Below, piece after piece: positions 15,575 to 22,795 of a DNA stretch of 24,596 bases. A program made the position numbers and the translations under genes. The notes under the pieces are model-generated. The model was not told the DNA's origin, made no database searches, and saw only the letters and a program-made list of their open reading frames with translations. How positions within the stretch are numbered: the stretch's first letter is position 1; each line of letters begins with the position of its first letter. The stretch comes from Ruminococcaceae bacterium UBA1767 (lineage in GTDB: Bacteria > Bacillota > Clostridia > Oscillospirales > Acutalibacteraceae): the NCBI GenBank assembly GCA_002315505.1, contig DCGX01000004.1:443-25038 (forward strand), given 5' to 3'.

Positions 15575-15598
15575 GGATTTTTCGGAGGAATTTTTGAA

Positions 15599-18004
15599 AT
15601 GGGTTATGATTTTAAATCGGCAGAGAAAAAATGGCAGGACAAATGGGAAGAAGCAGGAGTTTTTCACGCAGAGGATTGCAGTGAAAAGCCTAAGTTTTAC
15701 GGACTTGTAGAGTTCCCTTATCCGAGTGGTGCAGGTATGCACGTAGGACACATCAAGGCATATTCGGGTCTTGAGGTTGTTTCAAGAAAAAGAAGAATGC
15801 AGGGCTACAATGTTTTGTTCCCTATCGGTTTTGATGCTTACGGACTTCCTACCGAAAACTATGCTATTAAAACAGGTATTCATCCACGTAAGGTTACCGA
15901 TATGAATATCGAAAAATTCTCAAGTCAGCTTAAGAGAGTCGGTTTCTCTTTCGACTGGACAAGAGTAATTGATACAACACAGGAAAATTATTATAAATGG
16001 ACACAGTGGATTTTCCTTAAAATGTTTGAAAAGGGACTTGCTTTCCGTGACAAGACACTTGTAAACTATTGTCCGTCATGTAAGGTTGTTCTTTCAAATG
16101 AGGATTCGCAGGGCGGTAAGTGTGACATCTGCCATAGCGATATCGTTCAGAAGTCAAAGGATGTATGGTATCTTCGTATCACAGAATATGCCGACAAGCT
16201 CCTTGAGGGACTTAACGGACTTGACTATCTTCCGAATGTTATTCTTCAGCAGAAAAACTGGATTGGTAAGTCAACAGGTGCTTTCGTTGATTTCGACGTT
16301 AAAGGCTCGGATGACGAAAAGCTCCGTATTTATACAACAAGACCTGATACACTTTTCGGTGTAACATTTATGGTTATTGCTCCCGAGCATCCGATTATTG
16401 ATAAGTACGCAGACAGAATTGCAAACATGGATGCTGTTGAGGGCTACCGTAAGGAATGCGCAAAGAAGACGGAATTCGAGAGGACTCAGCTCGTTAAGGA
16501 TAAGACAGGTGTCAGAATTGACGGTCTTTCGGGAATCAATCCTGTTAACGGCAAGGAGATTCCTATTTACATTTCCGATTACGTTATGATGGGCTACGGT
16601 ACAGGTGCTATTATGGCTGTACCTGCACACGATGAACGTGACTATGACTTCGCAAAGAAGTTCGGTATCGACATTATCGAGGTTCTTAAGGGCGGAGATA
16701 TCGAAAAGGAAGCATACACAGGCGAAGGCGAGCACGTAAATTCAGAATTCCTCAATGGACTCAACAAGGCTGATGCAATCGAAAAGATTATCGAATTCCT
16801 CGCAGAAAAGGGTATCGGTGAAAAGGGTGTTCAGTATAAGATGAAGGATTGGGCATTCAACCGTCAGCGCTACTGGGGAGAGCCTATCCCAATCGTTCAT
16901 TGTGAGCATTGCGGAATGGTTGCTGTTCCTTATGAGGAGCTTCCGCTTAAATTGCCTAAGGTTGAGAATTTTGCACCGGGTTCAGATGGTGAAAGTCCGC
17001 TTGCAAAGATTGATTCTTACGTAAACTGCACTTGTCCTAAGTGCGGTGCTCCCGCAAAGAGAGAAACCGATACAATGCCGCAGTGGGCTGGCTCATCGTG
17101 GTATTATTTAAGATATATTGACCCGAATAACGACAAGGCCTTTGCAGACAGAGAAAAGCTCAATTACTGGGGCAGAGTTGACTGGTACAACGGTGGTATG
17201 GAGCACGTTACACGTCATATGATTTATTCCCGTTTCTGGCATAAATTCCTCTATGACCTCGGTGAAGTACCATACGATGAGCCGTATGCAAAGAGAACAG
17301 CTCAGGGACTTATCCTCGGACCTGACGGCGAGAAGATGAGTAAGTCAAAGGGCAATGTTGTTGACCCGAATGAGGTTGTTGACGAGTACGGCGCAGATGT
17401 TCTTCGTACATACGTATTGTTTATGGGTGACTATGAGAAGGCCGCTCCGTGGTCAAAGTCATCAGTTAAGGGCTGTAAGAGATTTATCGACAGAGTATGG
17501 GGTCTTCAGGATATTCTTGTTGACGGCGATACATATTCAAAGGAGCTTGAATCCTCAATCCATAAGACAATCAAGAAGGTAACCGAGGATATCGAAAATA
17601 TGAAGTTCAACACAGCTATTGCCGCTATGATGACACTTCTTAATGTTATTTACGATAACGGCAAAATTAACAAGGCAGAGCTTAAGGCATTCATTACAAT
17701 TCTCAATCCGTTTGCACCTCACGTAACTGAGGAAATGTGGGAGAAAAACAACTTCGGCGGAATGCTTGCAAACGGCAAGTGGGTTGATTTTGACGAAGCT
17801 AAATGTGTTGACGATGAAATTGAAATCGTTGTACAGATTAACGGCAAGGTTAAGACAAAGCTCATGGTTGCGGCTGATATTGAAGCTGATGAGGCTATCG
17901 CAATTGCAAAGGCTGACGAGGTTATTGCGGCTGCAATCGCAGGCAAAAATGTTGTTAAGGAGCTCTATGTTAAGGGCAGACTTGTAAACATTGTTGCAAA
18001 ATAA
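15599..18004 (+). CDS. leuS: Leucyl-tRNA synthetase
   Basis: A class I aminoacyl-tRNA synthetase of 801 residues, the usual bacterial length. It charges tRNA-Leu with leucine. The HIGH motif reads HVGH (48-51) within EFPYPSGAGMHVGH, and KMSKS is at 579-583. The ZN1 insert has CPSCKVVLSNED...CDIC, a probable zinc site; a second pair of CxxC motifs (HCEHCG and CPKCGA) comes before TMPQWAGSSWYYLRY. The CP1 editing domain is intact, with YGTGAIMAVPAHDERDYDF near 330-350. GGAGG is 9 bases before the ATG. No T-box leader is possible in the 24-base gap to rsfS, so expression seems tied to the upstream operon. No hairpin terminator is seen after the stop. Confidence 0.98.
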   Translation: MGYDFKSAEKKWQDKWEEAGVFHAEDCSEKPKFYGLVEFPYPSGAGMHVGHIKAYSGLEVVSRKRRMQGYNVLFPIGFDAYGLPTENYAIKTGIHPRKVTDMNIEKFSSQLKRVGFSFDWTRVIDTTQENYYKWTQWIFLKMFEKGLAFRDKTLVNYCPSCKVVLSNEDSQGGKCDICHSDIVQKSKDVWYLRITEYADKLLEGLNGLDYLPNVILQQKNWIGKSTGAFVDFDVKGSDDEKLRIYTTRPDTLFGVTFMVIAPEHPIIDKYADRIANMDAVEGYRKECAKKTEFERTQLVKDKTGVRIDGLSGINPVNGKEIPIYISDYVMMGYGTGAIMAVPAHDERDYDFAKKFGIDIIEVLKGGDIEKEAYTGEGEHVNSEFLNGLNKADAIEKIIEFLAEKGIGEKGVQYKMKDWAFNRQRYWGEPIPIVHCEHCGMVAVPYEELPLKLPKVENFAPGSDGESPLAKIDSYVNCTCPKCGAPAKRETDTMPQWAGSSWYYLRYIDPNNDKAFADREKLNYWGRVDWYNGGMEHVTRHMIYSRFWHKFLYDLGEVPYDEPYAKRTAQGLILGPDGEKMSKSKGNVVDPNEVVDEYGADVLRTYVLFMGDYEKAAPWSKSSVKGCKRFIDRVWGLQDILVDGDTYSKELESSIHKTIKKVTEDIENMKFNTAIAAMMTLLNVIYDNGKINKAELKAFITILNPFAPHVTEEMWEKNNFGGMLANGKWVDFDEAKCVDDEIEIVVQINGKVKTKLMVAADIEADEAIAIAKADEVIAAAIAGKNVVKELYVKGRLVNIVAK

Positions 18005-18025
18005 TAAAAAAATAATAAAATGCTG

Positions 18026-18054
18026 TTGACATATGAAAAAATATATGTTAAAAT
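18026..18054 (+). promoter_or_regulatory. Strong promoter of rpsU
   Basis: A perfect TTGACA (18026-18031), a 17-base spacer and TAAAAT (18049-18054). Inside it, ACATAT (18029-18034) and ATATGT (18043-18048) form an inverted repeat that covers the -35 end and the spacer. Confidence 0.85.
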
Positions 18055-18107
18055 ATAGCGAATATTAGAAATTTGCCCCTGCAAGTTTGCGGAGGGAGGG
18101 AACATAC

Positions 18108-18284
18108 ATGAGTCAGGTAAAAGTTAAAGAAGGCGAGTCATTGGACAACGCTCTCAGAAGATTCAAAAGACAGACTTCAAGAGATGGTGTTATCCAGGAA
18201 GTTCGTAAAAGAGAACACTACGAAAAGCCGTCTGTAAAGCGTAAGAAGAAGTCTGAGGCTGCTCGTAAAAGAAAGTTCAAATAA
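18108..18284 (+). CDS. rpsU: 30S ribosomal protein S21
   Basis: A 58-residue, strongly basic protein of the small ribosomal subunit (bS21), involved in initiation and placed near the 3' end of 16S rRNA. The body VKVKEGESLDNALRRFKRQT (5-24) and the Lys/Arg-rich C-terminus (KPSVKRKKKSEAARKRKFK) are typical for Firmicutes, and the length is standard. ATG 18108 is preceded by GGAGGGAGGG seven bases upstream. An in-frame start at 18087 would place the ribosome site inside the gene. It is monocistronic, between its own TTGACA promoter and a terminator. In many Clostridia rpsU is followed by a GatB/YqeY gene, which is absent here. Confidence 0.97.
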   Translation: MSQVKVKEGESLDNALRRFKRQTSRDGVIQEVRKREHYEKPSVKRKKKSEAARKRKFK

Positions 18285-18294
18285 GCAAACATTG

Positions 18295-18321
18295 AAGGCT
18301 ACCTGTGAGGTGGCCTTTTTT
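18295..18321 (+). terminator. Intrinsic terminator of rpsU
   Basis: AAGGCTACCT (18295-18304) pairs with AGGTGGCCTT (18308-18317), ten pairs with one T-G wobble, with loop GTG and then a T-run (18316-18321). It ends only 23 bases before the next start codon. Confidence 0.9.
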
Positions 18322-18344
18322 GTGCTTATATAGGAGGATAGACC

Positions 18345-19406
18345 ATGGAAATTATTAAAGAATTGCTCCCGTCAGATGTTGACGGATTACTTATTGTGTC
18401 ACAAGTGAATCGTCTGTTTTTTACAGGCTTTGACTCCTCCGACGGATTTTTATTGATTACAAAAAACGGGTCTGTCTTTTTGACGGACAGCAGATATATT
18501 GAGGAAGCGAAGAATAAAATTTCCCTCTGCGAGGTTGAGGAATTGACTTCGTTTTCAAAGCAGATGCCTGCTCTTTGCGAAAAGCTCGGCTGCAGAGTGC
18601 TTGGCGTCGAGGCTGACCGACTTACTGTCAGCGAATTAAAGCAATACCGAAAGCTATTGCCGAATGTGAAGCTCACAACTGTCGGTACGGATAAAATTAT
18701 CGACCGTCTTCGTGCGGTGAAATCTGAGAGCGAGATTGGAAAAATCGAAAAAGCTCAGCGTGTTGCGGAAAATGCGTTCGAACATATTCTCGGATTTATC
18801 AAAAAGGGTATGACGGAAAAACAAATTGCGCTCGAGCTTGACTATTTTATGTTAAGTCACGGAGCTGACGCACTTTCATTTGAAACTATAGCTATCAGCG
18901 GTGCGAATACATCGAAGCCTCACGGAGTTCCGACCGACAAGAAAATCGAAAGCGGTGATTTCATCACAATGGACTTCGGTGCTGTTGTTGACGGCTATCA
19001 TTCCGATATGACACGAACAGTTGCCGTCGGCTCGGTCAGTGATGAACAGATTAAAATATACACTACGGTTCTTGATGCACAGCTTTGTACTTTGTCTAAG
19101 CTGAAGGCAGGTCTTAAATGCTCGGATGCCGACAAATTTGCACGTGATGTTATCACAAATGCAGGCTATGGCGATTATTTCCGCCATTCAACAGGTCACG
19201 GAGTCGGTGTTGAAATTCACGAAAAGCCGAACCTGTCGCCGAAATCAGCTGCAAAGCTCGAGGTCGGAAATATTGTTACCGTTGAGCCTGGAATTTATAT
19301 TCCGGGGAAATTCGGTGTAAGGATAGAGGATATGGCACTTATCACCGAAAACGGACATAAAAATTTAACACTTGTCGACAAGCGTCTACTTGTATTGAAC
19401 GGATAA
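18345..19406 (+). CDS. Aminopeptidase P family (M24B) Xaa-Pro peptidase
   Basis: A 353-residue cytosolic metallopeptidase that removes the first residue before proline. The N-terminal creatinase-like domain covers about residues 1-125. The C-terminal pita-bread domain shows all five metal ligands: D210 (TMDFG), D221 (SDMTRTV), H285 (STGHGVGVEIHE), E314 (VTVEPGIY) and E328 (VRIEDM). The substrate-site H193 is in KPHGVP. The length fits short bacterial Xaa-Pro dipeptidases/aminopeptidases (PepQ or YpdF/YqhT type). AGGAGG is 7 bases before the ATG. The gene starts 23 bases after the rpsU terminator, with no room for a usual promoter, so it may rely on read-through. Next genes are rlmB and the P-type ATPase-like gene. 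Confidence 0.93.
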   Translation: MEIIKELLPSDVDGLLIVSQVNRLFFTGFDSSDGFLLITKNGSVFLTDSRYIEEAKNKISLCEVEELTSFSKQMPALCEKLGCRVLGVEADRLTVSELKQYRKLLPNVKLTTVGTDKIIDRLRAVKSESEIGKIEKAQRVAENAFEHILGFIKKGMTEKQIALELDYFMLSHGADALSFETIAISGANTSKPHGVPTDKKIESGDFITMDFGAVVDGYHSDMTRTVAVGSVSDEQIKIYTTVLDAQLCTLSKLKAGLKCSDADKFARDVITNAGYGDYFRHSTGHGVGVEIHEKPNLSPKSAAKLEVGNIVTVEPGIYIPGKFGVRIEDMALITENGHKNLTLVDKRLLVLNG

Positions 19407-19418
19407 TTATGCTATAAT
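19390..19418 (+). promoter_or_regulatory. Promoter of rlmB, inside the end of the peptidase gene
   Basis: TTGTAT (19390-19395), a 17-base spacer and TATAAT (19413-19418) with extended -10 TG (19410-19411). The -35 lies within the last codons of the aminopeptidase gene. The leader to ATG 19449 is about 25 bases. Confidence 0.65.
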
Positions 19419-19448
19419 GAATTAATATTTAAAGAATAGAGGACTACT

Positions 19449-20225
19449 ATGGAAAACAATGCCAAAGAACCGAGAGAAGACCTTATTATCGGCAGAAATG
19501 CCGTAAGCGAGGCTTTGAAAAGCTCAAGAGCGATTGACACACTTCTTATAGCAAGAGGTGACAGAAACGGCTCAATCGGACAGATTATTGCAAAATGCCG
19601 TGGGCTCGGTGTTGTAATAAAGGAAGTTGACAGAAAAAAGCTCGATTTTATGTGCGGCTCTGCTTCACATCAGGGTGTTGCCGCTTATGCCGCATCGCAC
19701 GAATATTCAAGTGTTGATGATATTCTTGCTTTGGCTGAGGAGCGAGGCGAGAAGCCGTTTATTATTATCTGCGATGAGCTTGAGGACCCGCACAATTTGG
19801 GTGCTGTTCTTCGTTCTGCTGAGGCAACGGGTGCTCACGGGGTTATTATCCCGAAGAGAAGAAATGCTTCGCTGAGCTATGTTGTGGGTAAGGCTTCTGC
19901 AGGTGCAGTTGAATATGTGCCGGTGGCACGTGTTGCAAATATTGCACAGACAATGGACGAGCTTAAGGAAAAGGGAATATGGTTCTATGGCGCAGATATG
20001 GATGGAGAAAATTGGTGCTCTGTTGATTATGACGGCGGAGTCGGTCTTGTAATCGGCTCAGAGGGTAAGGGAATCAGCCGTCTTGTTAAGGAAAAATGCG
20101 ACTTTGTTGTGTCGATGCCTATGAAGGGACACATCAATTCTCTCAATGCTTCTGTCGCCGCAGGTGTACTTATGTATGAGGTTGCACGTCAGAGAGCAGG
20201 TATTAAAGCAATATCAAAAAAATAA
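19449..20225 (+). CDS. rlmB: 23S rRNA 2'-O-methyltransferase RlmB (TrmH group 3)
   Basis: A 258-residue SPOUT methyltransferase. RlmB puts a methyl group on the ribose of G2251 in 23S rRNA, using S-adenosylmethionine. The N-terminal substrate-binding domain (GRNAVSEALK at 15-24, HQGVAAYAA at 74-82) is followed by the knotted catalytic domain. Motif 1 is DPHNLGAVLRSAEA (113-126), with N117 and R122. Motif 2 is LVIGSEGKGISRLV (200-213, E205). Motif 3 is MPMKGHINSLNASVAAGVLM (223-242). Bacillus TrmH-family YacO is the close type. A close paralogue modifying another site cannot be excluded. It has its own promoter and lies 12 bases before the next gene. Confidence 0.94.
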   Translation: MENNAKEPREDLIIGRNAVSEALKSSRAIDTLLIARGDRNGSIGQIIAKCRGLGVVIKEVDRKKLDFMCGSASHQGVAAYAASHEYSSVDDILALAEERGEKPFIIICDELEDPHNLGAVLRSAEATGAHGVIIPKRRNASLSYVVGKASAGAVEYVPVARVANIAQTMDELKEKGIWFYGADMDGENWCSVDYDGGVGLVIGSEGKGISRLVKEKCDFVVSMPMKGHINSLNASVAAGVLMYEVARQRAGIKAISKK

Positions 20226-20232
20226 GGGGTGA
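20226..20232 (+). promoter_or_regulatory. Ribosome site that fixes the start of the P-type ATPase-like gene
   Basis: GGGGTGA lies 5 bases before ATG 20238 and matches the GGAGGTGA end of the consensus. A GTG at 20229-20231 is in frame but is part of this site. Confidence 0.65.
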
Positions 20233-20237
20233 CCAGA

Positions 20238-22739
20238 ATGTCTGATGACAATTTTGACATTAACGAGCTTCTTGAAAAGATTAAATCAACGGAAAATCCA
20301 TATACGGACGATGAGCCTGAGCAGAAATGGAACAAGGAAGATATAGATAAGCTGTTCTCACAGGACGAGCCGGATGTCAGGGAACCTGAGCCTGCTGTTG
20401 TTGAGGACGAACCGCAGAAAAAGAGCTTTTTTAAGTCTGCAAAGAGTGCGTTTGACTCGATAGCAAGCTCAATAAGGAAGAAAAGCTCAGAGTTTATCGA
20501 AAACATACATATTGAAGCTGAGGAAAAGTGCATCGTACCCGAAGAAAACGAATATGACGATGATGAAGACGAGGAATTAGCCGAAGAAGAAGAACTCGAG
20601 TCCGATGACGGAAAAACGAAAAAGATTTTTATCGAGAAGCCGGGCTATGTAATTAAAAAAGGTCAGGCTGATGACAGCGAGCTTGAAGGTGCACCGACGA
20701 TTATGTCGGCGGATACCGTCCGTGAGGAGGAGCTTGAAAAATCTAAGGGTGAGCAAAAAAGTATACCCGAGGATGAATCAATAGAAGGTCAGATTTTTTT
20801 CAACGGCTTTGATAAAAATGATGAGGATGTAAATCACATCAGTGAAGAGGATGCCGAAAAGGAGCTTTTTAAAAGAAGAAAAGCACGAATGGATCAGTTT
20901 ATCGTCTTTAAAGAAAAGGATTCCGACCTGCTCAACGATGAAAAGAGTGAGAAAATCGGTGAATTGTTCGAGCAGAATAAGGAAAGACCTCGAAAAAAGG
21001 ACAGCGATAAATTCGACGGAGTTGAATATACAAAAACCGAAGACGAACATCGTGTGTTAAGATACCTCCGTATGCAGCAGAAAAAGTCGAAAACACGTCT
21101 TACTGCACTCGGAGCGATTCTCGGATTAACGATAATTATTGCGATACTTTCGTCAATCAGCACAACCGTCGGCGGTGACAGAATTCTCACGATTTTTTCG
21201 AGCCTTGTTACGATTTCACTTGCACTGATTGTGTCAAGCCAGTCAATAGTTGATACTTTTGAAAAGCTGAAAAAGAAAGAAATTACGCTCAATACCGCAG
21301 TTTTTGCGGCGGCAATATTGTGTTTTTTCCAGAATTTGCTGATGTTCATACTTTACTTCACCGATAAAAACACCGTAAGTGTATTTTCGGGAATGGGCGT
21401 TGTAATGCTGTTTCTGAGTGAGCTGAATAAATACGTTGTACTCGGACGAACAATCGACACAATGGAGATGTGCACAGGCAAAAATTCGGATAAGCTGTTC
21501 AGCATTGAGGGAATTAATGACGATAAGGATACTGTTGAGCTTGCGAAAAATGTGAAGCATCCGAGTCCGAGAATTCGTTATTCATGTAAGACGCGTTTCC
21601 CTGCACATCTGATTGAACTTTGCACAGGCGAAACGGCGGCAGATAAATTTGTTAAGCTCGCAATTCCCATAGGTGCAGTTTTCGGATTGATTAATCTGAT
21701 TATTTCGTGGGTTAAGCAGGGTGATTTTTCAACAGGCTTTGCCGCATTTGTTATTACCTTCTCGCTTTGTATTCCTGCTTACGGAGCATTGCTTTATCAG
21801 TTCCCACTTCGTTGGATAAACAATAAATTCAACAAGGACGGCGGAATGATTTCGTGTCAGACGGCAGTCGAGGAGCTTTGCAGAACAAATGTAATTATGC
21901 TCGACAGTAAGGATTTGTTTGACCGTGAAGAATGTACAATGCGTGGCTTCAAGGATTTCAAGAATGTGCGTATTGAGGACTCAATGCTCTATGCAGCGGC
22001 GCTTGTTATTCGTTCGGGCGGTCCGCTTGTCGGTGTGTTTGACGGAATGGTAAACAGCCGAAGAGAGATTCTTCCTGCGGTTAAATCCTTCAGCTATGAG
22101 GAAAGACTCGGGATTTCGGGATGGATTAACGAACAGAAGACAATTCTCGGCACACGTGCGATGATGCTTACTCACGATATTCAGATTCCCGAAACCGTTG
22201 ACGAGGAAAAATATCTTATCAGCGGACAGGAAGTGCTTTATCTTGCCATTGCCCATAAGCTGGCGGCAATGATAGTTGTAAACTATGCTCCCGACGAAAA
22301 AATTGCTCCGCTTCTTAAAACAATGCGTGACAGCGGTGTTACAATTCTCGTGAATAACTGCGACCCGAATGTTACTGAGGAAATGATTTCAAGCTGCTAT
22401 GATATGCGACTTAATAACATTAAGATTCTCAATTCCACTTCAGGCAGAGTGTTCAAGAAATACAACACTCGTCCTAAGATGGCGGCTAAGGCAATGTCAA
22501 TTCACGATGGCTCGGCATATTCATTTATGAAGAGTCTTTGTGTTGCCTCTTCGCTTCGCAGAACATTTAAAATCTCCGATTTACTGATGATTATCGGCAC
22601 ATTGATGAGCTTTGTGATAATGCTTGTTATGTCCTGTCTGCAGGCTGTGTGCGACCTGCCTGCAATTTTTGCGATAATGCTTCAGCTGTTGCTCTCGTGC
22701 GCATTCTTCGGAGTTATTAAACTTGTTGATACTAAATAA
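20238..22739 (+). CDS. Degenerate P1B-type ATPase-like membrane protein with acidic N-terminus
   Basis: An 833-residue protein I cannot match to a named family. Residues 1-285 are hydrophilic and probably disordered, with a D/E run at 104-124. Then come eight likely helices (about 288-307, 315-337, 353-375, 382-404, 472-491, 498-524, 780-801, 806-830), the plan of heavy-metal P-type ATPases. VVLGRTIDTMEMCTGKNSDK (400-419) mirrors the region after helix 4. CIPAYG (511-516) stands where CPC-A-L-G is. NVIMLDSKDLF (551-561) stands where DKTGT is, with D556 kept. IVVNYAPDEKIAPLLKTMRD (679-698), then VTILVNNCDPN (701-711), replaces the P-domain segment ending in TGDN. TGES and GDGxND are not found, and the A domain is shortened to about 65 residues. 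ATP-driven pumping therefore looks unlikely. It is in one unit with rlmB. Confidence 0.75.
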   Translation: MSDDNFDINELLEKIKSTENPYTDDEPEQKWNKEDIDKLFSQDEPDVREPEPAVVEDEPQKKSFFKSAKSAFDSIASSIRKKSSEFIENIHIEAEEKCIVPEENEYDDDEDEELAEEEELESDDGKTKKIFIEKPGYVIKKGQADDSELEGAPTIMSADTVREEELEKSKGEQKSIPEDESIEGQIFFNGFDKNDEDVNHISEEDAEKELFKRRKARMDQFIVFKEKDSDLLNDEKSEKIGELFEQNKERPRKKDSDKFDGVEYTKTEDEHRVLRYLRMQQKKSKTRLTALGAILGLTIIIAILSSISTTVGGDRILTIFSSLVTISLALIVSSQSIVDTFEKLKKKEITLNTAVFAAAILCFFQNLLMFILYFTDKNTVSVFSGMGVVMLFLSELNKYVVLGRTIDTMEMCTGKNSDKLFSIEGINDDKDTVELAKNVKHPSPRIRYSCKTRFPAHLIELCTGETAADKFVKLAIPIGAVFGLINLIISWVKQGDFSTGFAAFVITFSLCIPAYGALLYQFPLRWINNKFNKDGGMISCQTAVEELCRTNVIMLDSKDLFDREECTMRGFKDFKNVRIEDSMLYAAALVIRSGGPLVGVFDGMVNSRREILPAVKSFSYEERLGISGWINEQKTILGTRAMMLTHDIQIPETVDEEKYLISGQEVLYLAIAHKLAAMIVVNYAPDEKIAPLLKTMRDSGVTILVNNCDPNVTEEMISSCYDMRLNNIKILNSTSGRVFKKYNTRPKMAAKAMSIHDGSAYSFMKSLCVASSLRRTFKISDLLMIIGTLMSFVIMLVMSCLQAVCDLPAIFAIMLQLLLSCAFFGVIKLVDTK

Positions 22740-22759
22740 ATTGACTTGAAACTCAATTT
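22738..22759 (+). promoter_or_regulatory. Inverted repeat over the -35 of the phosphoesterase promoter
   Basis: AAATTGA (22738-22744) and TCAATTT (22753-22759) form a perfect seven-base inverted repeat with an eight-base centre. It covers the TTGACT -35 and most of the spacer. It could be an operator. As a hairpin it is AT-rich and has no U-tract, so it is a poor terminator. Confidence 0.4.
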
Positions 22760-22769
22760 ATGGTATTAT
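22741..22769 (+). promoter_or_regulatory. Promoter of the secreted metallophosphoesterase gene
   Basis: TTGACT (22741-22746), a 17-base spacer and TATTAT (22764-22769) with extended -10 TG (22761-22762). The leader to ATG 22796 is about 20 bases. Confidence 0.75.
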
Positions 22770-22795
22770 ATAAAAAAATCTATGGAGGTTGTTTT

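Noticed and set aside
15575..15598. T-box leader for leuS
   Set aside because: Only 24 bases separate rsfS and leuS, far too short for a T-box and without its AGGGUGGNACCGCG-like sequence.
20238..22739. Functional heavy-metal P-type ATPase
   Set aside because: The phosphorylation (DKTGT), actuator (TGES) and hinge (GDGxND) motifs are missing, so I do not call it an active pump despite the helix plan.
22760..22795. Longer N-terminus for the phosphoesterase
   Set aside because: It would start upstream of the promoter -10 and spoil the signal peptide; ATG 22796 has GGAGG at the right distance.
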